Assembly: GCA_031841125.1 (NCBI GenBank)
Contig: CM063109.1
Span: forward strand, 27,685,321 to 27,749,320
Direction of reading: 5' to 3'
DNA from: Acanthococcus lagerstroemiae
Lineage: Eukaryota > Arthropoda > Insecta > Hemiptera > Eriococcidae
Length of the DNA stretch: 64,000 bases
Shown here: piece by piece, positions 50,914 to 59,972 of the stretch
Layout: each line of letters starts with the position of its first letter
How positions within the stretch are numbered: the first letter of the stretch is position 1
The notes under the pieces: generated by a model
What the model was told of the DNA's origin: nothing
What the model saw: the letters and a program-made list of their open reading frames with translations, nothing else
Database searches by the model: none
Translations under genes and position numbers: made by a program

Positions 50914-52105
50914 GCCAGATTTGGACAACGAATTTGAACCGAGCTAGAAAAACTGAGTAAGAATAAGCGGTTAGCTCAACTTTTTTGATTTTCGAAAATT
51001 TTGAAAATTTCTCCATACCATCAGAGGTTTTTTTCGGCGAAAAATTTTTCGGGGAGTTTCCGACCCGAAACCTGGTTACCGTTATTCAATTCTTTGGGAC
51101 GAATTCAAATCCATCGTCAAAACTGTTCCGCATTCAATTACCGACCCAGTATAGCCCCCTCCCCTACTTATATAATCACATTTTTGATTGTATCACGGGA
51201 ACTGTGGGTCAGCGCCAGATCTGAACGACGAATTTGAACTTAGCGAGAAAAACTGAGTAGGAATAAATGGTGGTCATCTCAGTTTTTTTGATTTTCAAAA
51301 ATGTAGAAAATTTCTTCGTACATCAGACATTTATTTGGCAAAGAATTCTTCGGGAAGCTTCCGAGCAAGGACGTAGCGAAAATTATTCAACTTCTTGGGA
51401 CGAATTCAAATCCTTCGCCAAAATTCATCCACACTCAATTATTGGCCCAGTATACCCCCCCCCCCCCAATAGAACAACATTTTTGATTGTATCTCGGGAA
51501 CAGAGGAGGGTCAGTGCCAGATTTGGACGACATCTTTGAACGCAACGGGCAAAACTGAGAACAAATAAGTGGATATCCCAACTTTTTTAATTTTCGAAAA
51601 TTTTGAAAATTTCTCCATCCAATATCAGGCATTTTTTTCGTTAAAAAATTTTTCAGAGCTCCCGGCCAAACCTAGATTAAAATTATTCAATTTTTCAGGA
51701 CGAATTAAAATCCGTCGTCAACATTGTTCTACACTCAATTATTGACCCAAGGCCCCACCCTCCACCCTTATGTAATCACATTTTTGATTGTATCACAGAA
51801 ACGGAGGGTTAGTATCAGATTTGGACAAAGAATTTGAACTTAGCGAGAAAAACTGAGTAGGAATAGGTGTTTACCTCAACTTTTTTGATTTTCGAAAATT
51901 TTGAAAATTTCTCCATACCATCGAGGATTTTTTCGGCGAAAAATTTTTCGCAGCGCTTCTAGGCGAGGACACAGTGAAGATTATTCAACTTTTCAAAACG
52001 AATTCACACGCGTCGTCAAAATTGATCCACACTCAATTATTGACCCTGTAGACCCCCCGCCCCTCCATATAACCACGTTTCTGATTATACCTCGGGAACG
52101 CGGGA

Positions 52106-52256
52106 CTGTTAATAATTTTTAGGATAATTCCAATTAAATAGAAATAAATAATTAAAAGCTTCTAACTTTAAAATTTTTAAATTCTTTATTTAAATTATTC
52201 TTTATTTTTTCAAATTAATATTTATTATAAACTTTTTAAATTTTTTAATTTAAAAT
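52106..52256. other. AT-rich insert in the degenerate repeat
   Basis: About 150 bp composed almost entirely of A and T, inserted between gggaacgcgg and ggtcagcaccagattt of one repeat unit. It has no convincing terminal repeats. It may be an expanded AT-rich tract or an old insertion. Confidence 0.5.
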
Positions 52257-53060
52257 GGGGGGTCAGCACCAGATTTAGACAACGAAGTTGAACTCAGTTC
52301 AAAAAATGATTAAAGTTCAATTTTGACGACGGATTTGAATTTGTTTCGAAAAATTGAGTAGGTAATCAGCACCAGAGCCGACATCGAAATTTTCCGAAAA
52401 ATTTTTCGCCTCAAAAAAAGACATGATGTATACTATGAAAGAATTTTCAAAATTAGGAAAAATCAACAATTTTGAATTGACTATTTTCCACTCAGTTTAC
52501 CCGCCGAATTCAAATTCGTTGTTTAAATTTTGGCAGCGATGCTCCGTTCCCGAGATACGCTCGAAAATGTTGGTGAAATTGATCAAAAAATGAGTCTAGC
52601 TCAATTTTGACTAAGGATTTTAATTTATCTCGAATAATTGATTAATTAGTACCAGTGAGTTCAAATTAATTGACCAAATTCGGCGGCAACGCTCAGGAAT
52701 TGGAGTAAATGTTGGCGAAAATTTTTCAAAAAAATGCTTCCACCTCAGTTTTGACGGCAGATTCGAATTACAGTAACAAAAAATTGATCAATTTTCGTGC
52801 GGTCTTATCGATGCTCTCTGAAATTTCTTAGCCCAAAATATAACACACTGTATACTGACTAGAAAATTTCTTTGAAATTTTAAAAACCAACAAAACTGAG
52901 TTAACCAATTTTATTTTCCTGAATTCCAATTCGTTGTCCAATTTAGCGGCGATACTCTATTATCGAAATTCGCTTGAAAAGTGAAGTAAACGTTGGTGAT
53001 AATTTGTCGAAAAATGACCTTATCTCGATTTGGATTTGATGTGGGATTCGAATTTGACAT
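52257..53060 (-). repeat. reverse-oriented copies of the ~300-bp repeat, right flank
   Basis: After a short forward remnant (52,257-52,300) the repeat switches orientation. Reverse-complement landmarks follow (gctccgttcccgagatacgc at 52,541-52,560; attcaaattcgttgtttaaa near 52,508), then two more decayed copies near 52,640-52,800 and 52,900-53,050. With the reverse copies at 46.7-47.7 kb, the forward block is bracketed by inverted copies on both sides. Confidence 0.7.
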
Positions 53061-53341
53061 AAACGAGCTACCTTGCAGATCAGGGTTTTTGCAATGTTCT
53101 ATGTTGTTGTCTGCTTACATGGGAATTTTACTGCATTAAACGACTTAGCTGATAAGTTAAAGTCTATAAAATGAGCTTTTCGCTAGCTTCATTTTTAGAA
53201 GGTGTTGTTGCGCTATAAATTCCTACACTGGTATTGATAAAAACAAGACCAAATCTGAAAAGTTGAAGCTAATATTCAAACACAGTATTAACGTCTATGC
53301 GATAAAACAAATATACCCCATAATGAGAATAATTTGGATTT
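53061..53341. other. intergenic, no feature seen
   Basis: Unique AT-rich sequence between the degenerate repeat and the first MITE. Its last four bases (ATTT, 53,338-53,341) are the left copy of the MITE's candidate target duplication. Confidence 0.5.
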
Positions 53342-53589
53342 GGACGCTGTTCAGCGTAAGTGAACCAATCAACATTTGTAAACAAAATGAGTTACTGGTA
53401 TTGTTGGAAATAGCATAAAAAGTAGAATTTTTCAAAATTGGGCCGCCGATTCAAAAATGACTGTGTACTTACGTTGAAAAAAGCTTATCAGTAAACAATA
53501 TGTCATATAGTTTCTACATGGCTCTTGAACTTCGAATCACGTGTTCTCAAAGAGTTTGTTGGTTGGTTCCCTTATATTTAACAGCGTCC
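53342..53589 (+). mobile_element. 248-bp MITE, copy 1
   Basis: Begins GGACGCTGTT and ends AACAGCGTCC, a perfect 10-bp terminal inverted repeat, with further imperfect pairing inward (gtgaaccaa against ttggttccc). ATTT flanks it on both sides (53,338-53,341 and 53,590-53,593), a plausible 4-bp target duplication. There is no coding potential. An inverted second copy lies at 55,913-56,150. Confidence 0.82.
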
Positions 53590-53623
53590 ATTTATTTTCA
53601 TCTTCCCAAGTTGCATTCCTAAC

Positions 53624-54521
53624 ACCAAGGTGCAGGAATCGGAATCACGAATGCAAAAGGCGCTGGCAACTGTTCAGTGGCACTGGGCGAGAGCGTCACT
53701 ATCCTCCAAGCGGAGATAATGGCGATCACGGTGGCCATTGAGAGAAGCCAGCAGAAGGGCCTTGTTAATAAGCAGATCTATATCTGTACAGACAGCCAAT
53801 CAGCTATCAAAGTACTATCGTCACACCAAACTACATCCCTAGTAATGGCGGAGTGTGTTAACAAACTATACACCCTTGCTCAGGAGAACCGGGTCGCCGT
53901 ACTATGGACACCGGGACACTGCGGCATAAAAGGGAACAGAATCGCTGGCAAGCTGGCGAAGGAGGGCACCAAAAAGGAACTGGCAACGCCCAGGCCGTGT
54001 CTTCCTGTAGCATACAGCGTCATAAAATCCAAAGTAAAGGCTTGGATAAACAAGCAGACGGAAATGCACTGGCGGTCGGCCAGTGGCATGAACGTCAGTA
54101 AAACACTGATAGGGGACACCCCCAATAAGTATGCCAAGTTCCTATTAGGGCTTGACAGGAAACATGCTAGGCTCATGGTCGGACTATTAACCGGTCATGG
54201 GGCCACAAAACACATGTGGTATAAAATAGGAGTGGTAAGAAGCGGCTCCTGTAGGTACTGTGGAGAAGAGGAAGAAACCTCGATCCATATCATATGTCGG
54301 TGCCCAGCAATAGCCGGGACAAGACGCGAAGCATTGGGGCTAGAATATCTAGCACCCAGTGAAGTTAAAGGGATAGAGCTAAGTAAAATTCTCACTTTGG
54401 TTATAAAAGTGAGGCTACTGAGCTGATCCTTAACAAGAACTTGAGGAATAGTGCAATGGACTGCAAAGTCTGAGCGCTCGGTGCATGTAGCGCCACCTCA
54501 CACACAAATGTAATGTAATAA
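53624..54521 (+). mobile_element. 5'-truncated non-LTR retrotransposon (LINE) insertion
   Basis: Bounded by the 12-bp direct repeat TGCATTCCTAAC at 53,612-53,623 and 54,522-54,533, the target-site duplication of LINE-type insertion. The 898-bp body starts abruptly inside an RNase H coding region (5' truncation) and ends in a short A/T-rich tail, atgtaatgtaataa, typical of LINE 3' ends made of short simple repeats. RNase H plus a C-terminal Cys/His region points to the R1/Loa/I group. The perfect duplication suggests a fairly recent insertion. Confidence 0.92.
53626..54426 (+). pseudogene. truncated LINE ORF2: RNase H domain plus C-terminal CCHC-like tail
   Basis: Open for 266 codons with no ATG at its start; it is the 3' remnant of a LINE ORF2. 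The RNase H fold is recognisable by LQAEIMAI (acidic residue E30), CTDSQSA (D56) and WTPGHCGIKGN (H98). The first catalytic Asp lies upstream of the truncation and is lost. In the last active-site motif, usually GNxxAD, this copy has GNRIAG, so Asp is replaced by Gly. Downstream are LMVGLLTGHGATKHMWYKIG and a CRYCGEEEETSIHIICRC motif typical of the tail of RNase H-bearing insect LINEs. The frame is undamaged although the product cannot be active, which fits a young, dead-on-arrival insertion. Confidence 0.9.
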
Positions 54522-54533
54522 TGCATTCCTAAC

Positions 54534-55912
54534 CGAGAAGAAATATTCATAACAGTAAACCGACTTACCGATAGATGGCAGCAGTTGACAAAGAACGTGT
54601 AAAGAGGCACAGAGAGGTCATATTCTAACATGAAACTGAACTAAATCTGAACTATGATCTGTAAACAATTCACTCGTATTTAGAGAAAAATTTCGATTAT
54701 AAAATATTGAGAATTTTTCAAACTCAAACGAACTCCAAGAGAACCGAGGGAAGTGACTTCCCTTTTTTATTCTTAAGATATTTGCTTGTGAAATTGCTTA
54801 TTGAAAATTGCCCTTTAGCGTTTTCTACCGATTCAATGGGTTAAAATGATGAGTATCAAAAGCTACATAATTTTATCTTGAAAGTTTTTGGGAGTCGAAT
54901 GGGTGGTTTCCTGAGTTTTCATTCTCTCAATAAACTTTTAGTTCGCGCAATGCTGATTACATCAAGATGCTAGTGAACTATTTGATATTTACCTGAATTT
55001 TGCCATAAGTTCTGAGAGTAGGTTTCAATTTACACGTAGAGGAGAGATGGGTACCTTGAATACAATTTATAAGTTTTTCAGCAATATCAGAGTCCCAGTG
55101 AGACCTACAAGGTTACTTTTAATGCGTTAGACAGCCTATAAGTTCCGTAATGACATTTCTTTGAATTTTCTACATTGTAGTGATGGCGTACAAGAACGAT
55201 TTAAGTGGAACTGAAAAAACTGTATCAAGGTACAAGCATTGCATGTACCTTGATACACCTTGCTTGTACGCATATAGGGTGAAGGAAGAAAATAGGATTG
55301 CATCGATTACAAATGCATAATTCTATCAAATATGCTTTTCCGGCTAAAAACTCATCAAGTATAATCCACAGATCACTCTGAAATTCTCTTAACTCGTGCG
55401 AAAAAGTCAAGATCTAAACTACATTTTCCTTGAAATTCAGGCTCTGCTTCAAAATACAACGATAAGATTATATCTTCTAGCCTCCACCTCTTCAACAGCT
55501 CGTATTAACCAAGTTTTGGTCGTTTATTTTCATTTTGGCGGCGCAGCATTTGTAAATTCACGCAGAAAACTGTGCTTCATGGTAGAAGTATTCAATTGTT
55601 CCAAGGTACAAACAGGTATTATTTCTCGTTATCAGTGAAACTTACAAAAATTAAAAACGGAAAAGCTACATTGCTACATGATTATATAGCCCATAACATA
55701 CCTTTTTTGATGTAGTGCTAGTGTGCTACTCGATTCGCAATATATTGCAGGCTTCCACTTAATCACATATAATCACGCTTTTGAAAGAACATGAACAAGC
55801 CTGGTCGCTGTGCGAACTAGTAACTACTAACTAGTAATAGGGTCGGCCTTTCAGCAGAAGTCAGAGTGGTTATTCCACTAACCAACTTCAAACAAAAAGT
55901 ACAATCGCACTT
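54534..55912. other. intergenic stretch, no gene seen
   Basis: AT-rich unique sequence between the LINE and the second MITE copy. It includes a ccgatagatggcagcag stretch just after the LINE and the palindrome listed separately. Short frames such as 55,396-55,638 have no recognisable domain, good start or splice context. Confidence 0.5.
55221..55257. repeat. perfect 14-bp inverted repeat (stem-loop)
   Basis: TGTATCAAGGTACA (55,221-55,234) and TGTACCTTGATACA (55,244-55,257) are exact reverse complements around a 9-base loop. A partial third copy (ccttgcttgtacg) follows immediately. There is no T-tract or gene context to suggest a function. Confidence 0.9.
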
Positions 55913-56150
55913 GGACGCTGTTAAGAGTATAAGAGAACCAAACAGCAAAATCCGTTTTTTGAGAACACATTATTCAAAGTTCAAGGGTCATATAGAAACT
56001 AAATGACATAGCGTTTACTGATAAGCTCTGATCAGTGTGAGTACCTACCCATTTTTGAATCGGGGCCCAATTCTGAAAAATTCTACTTCTTACGCTCTTT
56101 CCAACAATACTAATAATTCATTTTGTTTACAAAAATGTCAGTTGGTTCAC
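55913..56150 (-). mobile_element. MITE, copy 2 (inverted relative to copy 1)
   Basis: The reverse complement of this segment aligns along its length with 53,342-53,589. Shared blocks include tgtaaacaaaatga, tattgttggaaa, agtagaatttttca, gattcaaaaatg, gcttatcagtaaac and gtgttctcaaa. It starts GGACGCTGTT at 55,913; the opposite end is decayed after ttggttcac, so the far terminal repeat is missing. The two copies could form an intramolecular hairpin across the LINE. Confidence 0.8.
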
Positions 56151-56385
56151 GCCAACCCTAATTTCAGCAAGAATCATACACAATATTACAAACCTCACAA
56201 AATGAGCTCCTTTCATCGATTCCTTATGTTGATACTGCGAGTCACTTTTGCTGAGACTGTAAGCACAAGCACAATGTAAAACCATATTCCTATCTGTTTC
56301 CTTTACACAGGATTACGTTTACTTTTGCACTTAAAACCACAAGCACCACTATTGAAAGCAAACGTGCAAACGCGATTCTCTCATG
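56151..56385. other. intergenic, no gene seen
   Basis: Short unique stretch between two MITEs. Its last eight bases (CTCTCATG, 56,378-56,385) are the left target duplication of the following element. Confidence 0.5.
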
Positions 56386-56867
56386 CAAAGTCATGTAGAT
56401 ACACCAAGTTAGACGACTAGCGCGTTTCCGCGTTCTGCCGTCATGCCAGCGCGCTGCTATCGCTGAACTCCTTTGGTTGCATTGCGCGTATATGGACATT
56501 TTACGTTTTTGCGGATTAGCTCAAAAACTATCAATTTTGATGAAAAATTGGAAAGAACTAAATTTGTTCACCTTGGAATTTCCCATCGAATGCGAGTAAA
56601 TTCGAAATTTTTATGGGTAAAATTTTGAAACTGATCTTACCTGATAGAAAATAACAGGTAGAATAAATTTTGTTCTTTTCACGTTTTCATAAAACTCGAC
56701 CGTTAGTGAGATAAACGCAAAACCTTGTTAGGGCTCCCAACGTTTACATTGATTTCACGGCAGTCGAACGCTGCCAGCGCTGCTATCGGGATAAATTATC
56801 GTAACATACGAAGTTTAACATTGGTTAAATGGAGAGTCGAACGACTTGGTGTATCTATATGACTTTG
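56386..56867. mobile_element. 482-bp hAT-like MITE
   Basis: Flanked by identical 8-bp direct repeats CTCTCATG (56,378-56,385 and 56,868-56,875). The left end reads CAAAGTCATGTAGATACACC; the right end is its reverse complement with one difference over the first 20 bases (about 23 of 25 in all). An 8-bp duplication with short inverted ends is the hallmark of hAT superfamily insertions. The interior has a gccagcgc...gctgctatcg motif near each end in direct orientation and no coding capacity. It is mobilised only in trans, if at all. Confidence 0.9.
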
Positions 56868-56931
56868 CTCTCATGTATCTCGAACATTGATTGATAAGAA
56901 AAAGAGCCAATGAAAGAAAAACACAAACCAC

Positions 56932-56996
56932 TGACGTCACGCGTCGCGTAGAACTATTTTTCCATTGGCTACGCCGACCTTAAACCACTGACGTCA
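56932..56996. promoter_or_regulatory. pair of CRE-like palindromes (TGACGTCA)
   Basis: TGACGTCA occurs at 56,932-56,939 and 56,989-56,996, each inside a repeated accactgacgtcacgc. The first is preceded by ccaatg (about 56,907) and between them lies ccattggc. CRE/ATF-type and CCAAT-type sites in close array resemble a promoter. However, the repeated context may be part of another transposable element, and the assembly gap 67 bp downstream hides whatever gene might follow. Confidence 0.4.
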
Positions 56997-57063
56997 CGCC
57001 GTCAAACAGGGCAGGAGAAAGCCGAAAGCTAAAAGCTATAAAGCCGAAGCTAGACGCTTTTAA

Positions 57064-57563
57064 NNNNNNNNNNNNNNNNNNNNNNNNNNNNNNNNNNNNN
57101 NNNNNNNNNNNNNNNNNNNNNNNNNNNNNNNNNNNNNNNNNNNNNNNNNNNNNNNNNNNNNNNNNNNNNNNNNNNNNNNNNNNNNNNNNNNNNNNNNNNN
57201 NNNNNNNNNNNNNNNNNNNNNNNNNNNNNNNNNNNNNNNNNNNNNNNNNNNNNNNNNNNNNNNNNNNNNNNNNNNNNNNNNNNNNNNNNNNNNNNNNNNN
57301 NNNNNNNNNNNNNNNNNNNNNNNNNNNNNNNNNNNNNNNNNNNNNNNNNNNNNNNNNNNNNNNNNNNNNNNNNNNNNNNNNNNNNNNNNNNNNNNNNNNN
57401 NNNNNNNNNNNNNNNNNNNNNNNNNNNNNNNNNNNNNNNNNNNNNNNNNNNNNNNNNNNNNNNNNNNNNNNNNNNNNNNNNNNNNNNNNNNNNNNNNNNN
57501 NNNNNNNNNNNNNNNNNNNNNNNNNNNNNNNNNNNNNNNNNNNNNNNNNNNNNNNNNNNNNNN
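57064..57563. other. assembly gap (500 N)
   Basis: Exactly 500 N, the same length as the gap at 36,294, so a placeholder. Frames running through it are meaningless. The left flank is rich in aaagc/agccgaagc subrepeats and the right flank starts with a T run. Confidence 0.97.
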
Positions 57564-58559
57564 TTTTTTTCTTGCAAGCAGGGATTTTGCTTGATTGGAA
57601 TGGAGCCAAGACTAAAGTGACCCCTTTATGTCTGGCTACGAAAGTGGGGACAATTTCGAGCCGTATAACTGCAAAAAAAAAAATCGTTCAGAATCAAAAG
57701 GGGTTAAGTCCAAAAACTTTGAGCCCCCCTCCAGCTTCGGTCCATAAAAATTTTATTCGACGGGACCGGGCTTAAAAGTTGTCTCTTGTGACCCTCTACC
57801 ACCACCCTGAAGGACGTATTCCACGATTTTCAAATTTTCGAACAAAACACTTTTTTTCGCTTCCTGAAAAGTGCCATTTTTAGACTTGACCACTTTTGGT
57901 TCTAACTGATTCAATTAAAAAAACTCTTAAATTCTGTACGACTTTCTAAAATTTTATTTATTCTAAGGAGCTAATTTTATTTCATCTGTCTTCCGATCCT
58001 CTGTGTGGTGGAGGAAAGACTTCGATTTTTTTAAAATGAATTTGCAGTGTCATGTGCCCCTAACTTCAATACAGAAAACATGTATAGTGTCAATGGTGCC
58101 AGGGGTGGCCGCCTCCCAATGATTCTTCTTTTTCCAAAATTTATCCGGTTCTCCGAGTAGGTACAGTCATAAAAATAAATGAGTTCCGTAAAAATTATTT
58201 CTTCCGTGACCCTTTTACCCAAGGGTGAATCATGAAAAGTTGGAGTAGTTAGACTTTTCTTCTCCTCGACTCAAAATAGTGCAGTGTTGATTGCCTCCCC
58301 CCTCCGTTCTTTGATACACGCTACACCTATAGCAGAAAATACTTATTTTAAAATGAAAAAATTGCGAACATTTTTATCTCATAGTTATTCAACTGTGCTC
58401 GTCAGACGACGTTTCCACTGGACTCTCAAATATGGTAGAGGACAGTAGGGAAGCCGTAGTTTTTAATCATTTTCGAATTTGCTTGCTATTGACTGTGAAT
58501 GCCTTCGAATTACATCTTAAAATTATAGTTAATTTTCATTGTGAATTACAACCTCGGGC
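57564..58559. other. intergenic, low-complexity
   Basis: AT-rich DNA with poly-A, poly-T and C-rich runs. Short open frames at 57,572-57,775 (plus) and 58,031-58,222 (minus) show no domain or gene structure. Confidence 0.5.
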
Positions 58560-59400
58560 CCCCAATAAGGCCAAATGCTGAATGTAATTAAATACTTGAA
58601 TTCTGGTACCCAAAAACCGCACTCCGATACTTTTTCAAATCAACTCGAATTCGCCCATTAATTAAGTGTAATTGTTGATTCTGGAGCCTGAATCAGGGTC
58701 AAATGGGAAATCTAACGCGATATTCGAAGTCAACAACTCCGCTCCTCGAAGAAAAATTCTCTTCTGATATTTCGTTCACTTTTCCACGCTGAAGTATTTC
58801 GCTTCTTTCTTGGATGGAATGTTAAAGTTGGTGCTAAATTCAATTCTCAATAAAAAATTGGACTACATCATTCCAAAAAAACGGTCCTATTTCGATACTT
58901 GGTTCAATTTTCTCAGCTGAACTGATTTCAGTTATCTGAAAAGATTAATTGATTTTGAACTTGAGGCCCATATCGGGTCTAAGTGGAAAAGTATAATATA
59001 ATTATCGAAATAGACGGCCCAAAAAACCCTTCTTCCGATACATGGCTCAATATTTGTTCGATTTTTTCTACCAATATACTCGTAATTATGACCCATTTCA
59101 GGTCAAAAATTTCAAATCGAAGCTAGATCAAATCTGCTGCGATATTTGGAATCTGTAACTCAAAAAACCTCTATTTCTATACGTCATTCAAATTTTAAAT
59201 CTAATTTTACCCATTTTGGGTCCCAACATTTAAGCTTTCGACCCAAGTCTTGGCTGGATCAAAAATCTGATACGATATTCAAAATCAGCAACCCAGGAAC
59301 AAAACCTTTTATTTTGTTCAGTACCTTTCCACTTGAGATTTCAAAGTTCATGGTAGTTTGTGCCCGCTTTTGGGGGAGAGAATTTTTTACCTGAAAGGTG
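58560..59400. repeat. degenerate tandem repeat, period about 130-150 bp
   Basis: A motif resembling cgatattcgaaatc-a-caacccaaaaaacc-c----tc-gatac recurs near 58,715, 58,858, 59,006, 59,138 and 59,270. It alternates with segments resembling gaattt-cccattt-gggtc. The periodicity was read by eye and copies are strongly diverged. Confidence 0.5.
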
Positions 59401-59926
59401 ATTGCTAATCCTTTTTCTTCATTCCGTGAACGGCCATCGGCTTATTGTTGAGAATTATTATTCAGCTGGACTAGTGAGCAGCATGGTCCCTTTTGCATCC
59501 TTGAACTAATTAAAATAAGAATCGAATTACATTAATGAACTCGAGGACATTGAGGTGGGAGACAATGCAAAGCCGTGGCAAAACTTTTGTTTAACTCCTC
59601 CCCACTCCTCATAAAATCGATTATTAATAGATTTTTGATTTAGGAAATTGAATATTCGTGTGTTTGAGCGCCGGAAAATGACCCATAGTGCCCCCTCCCT
59701 TCGTTAGCGGTAGATGAGCTTCTCTTCACCCTTGATAACCAGGCTCCGTGAATCATTTATTTTTATACATTATAAGTTCCTAGAAACGTTCCGTTATACT
59801 AGTGCATCTCTTTTCTGTTGATTTGGTTGCATACCGAAAGTTCGAAGGCACTATCACCGCCTATCTGAAACGGATGTACCTCTACGGCTGATTCTATATG
59901 TAGTTCAGTTTCTCCTCCCCCCTCCC

Positions 59927-59930
<4 letters not shown>

Positions 59931-59971
<41 letters not shown>
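59931..59971. repeat. (TC)n microsatellite
   Basis: An uninterrupted TC run of 41 bases (20.5 units), preceded by a pyrimidine-rich C/T stretch from about 59,910. Confidence 0.97.

Positions 59972-59972
<1 letters not shown>

Larger units (their letters stand above)
47740..52105 (+). repeat. degenerate tandem repeat, ~300-bp unit, about 11 copies
   Basis: Each unit holds, in order, cctcgggaacggagggtcag, cgccagatttgga, cgaatttgaac, gagaaaaactgagtagga, a ttttttgattttcgaaaatt segment, gcgaaaaatttttcgg, gacgaattcaaatccgtcg, ccacactcaattattgaccc and a poly-C run before the next unit. The first landmark recurs near 47,812, 48,100, 48,394, 48,701, 48,992, 50,412, 50,711, 51,191, 51,489, 51,787 and 52,086. 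Spacing is 288-307 bp once the two insertions are subtracted. Copies are much more diverged from one another than the 271-bp satellite copies, so this array is older or is no longer homogenised. Small ORFs inside it are not conserved between copies. Confidence 0.88.

Noticed and set aside
47786..51470. Poly-C runs as possible G-quadruplex regulatory sites
   Set aside because: They are a recurring part of each degenerate ~300-bp repeat unit and vary freely in length, so no specific regulatory role is supported.
53880..54395. Minus-strand and other-frame ORFs overlapping the LINE remnant
   Set aside because: Shadows of the RNase H reading frame.
56980..57609. ORFs of 175-209 codons around 57 kb
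   Set aside because: They also run through a 500-N gap and have no real coding content.
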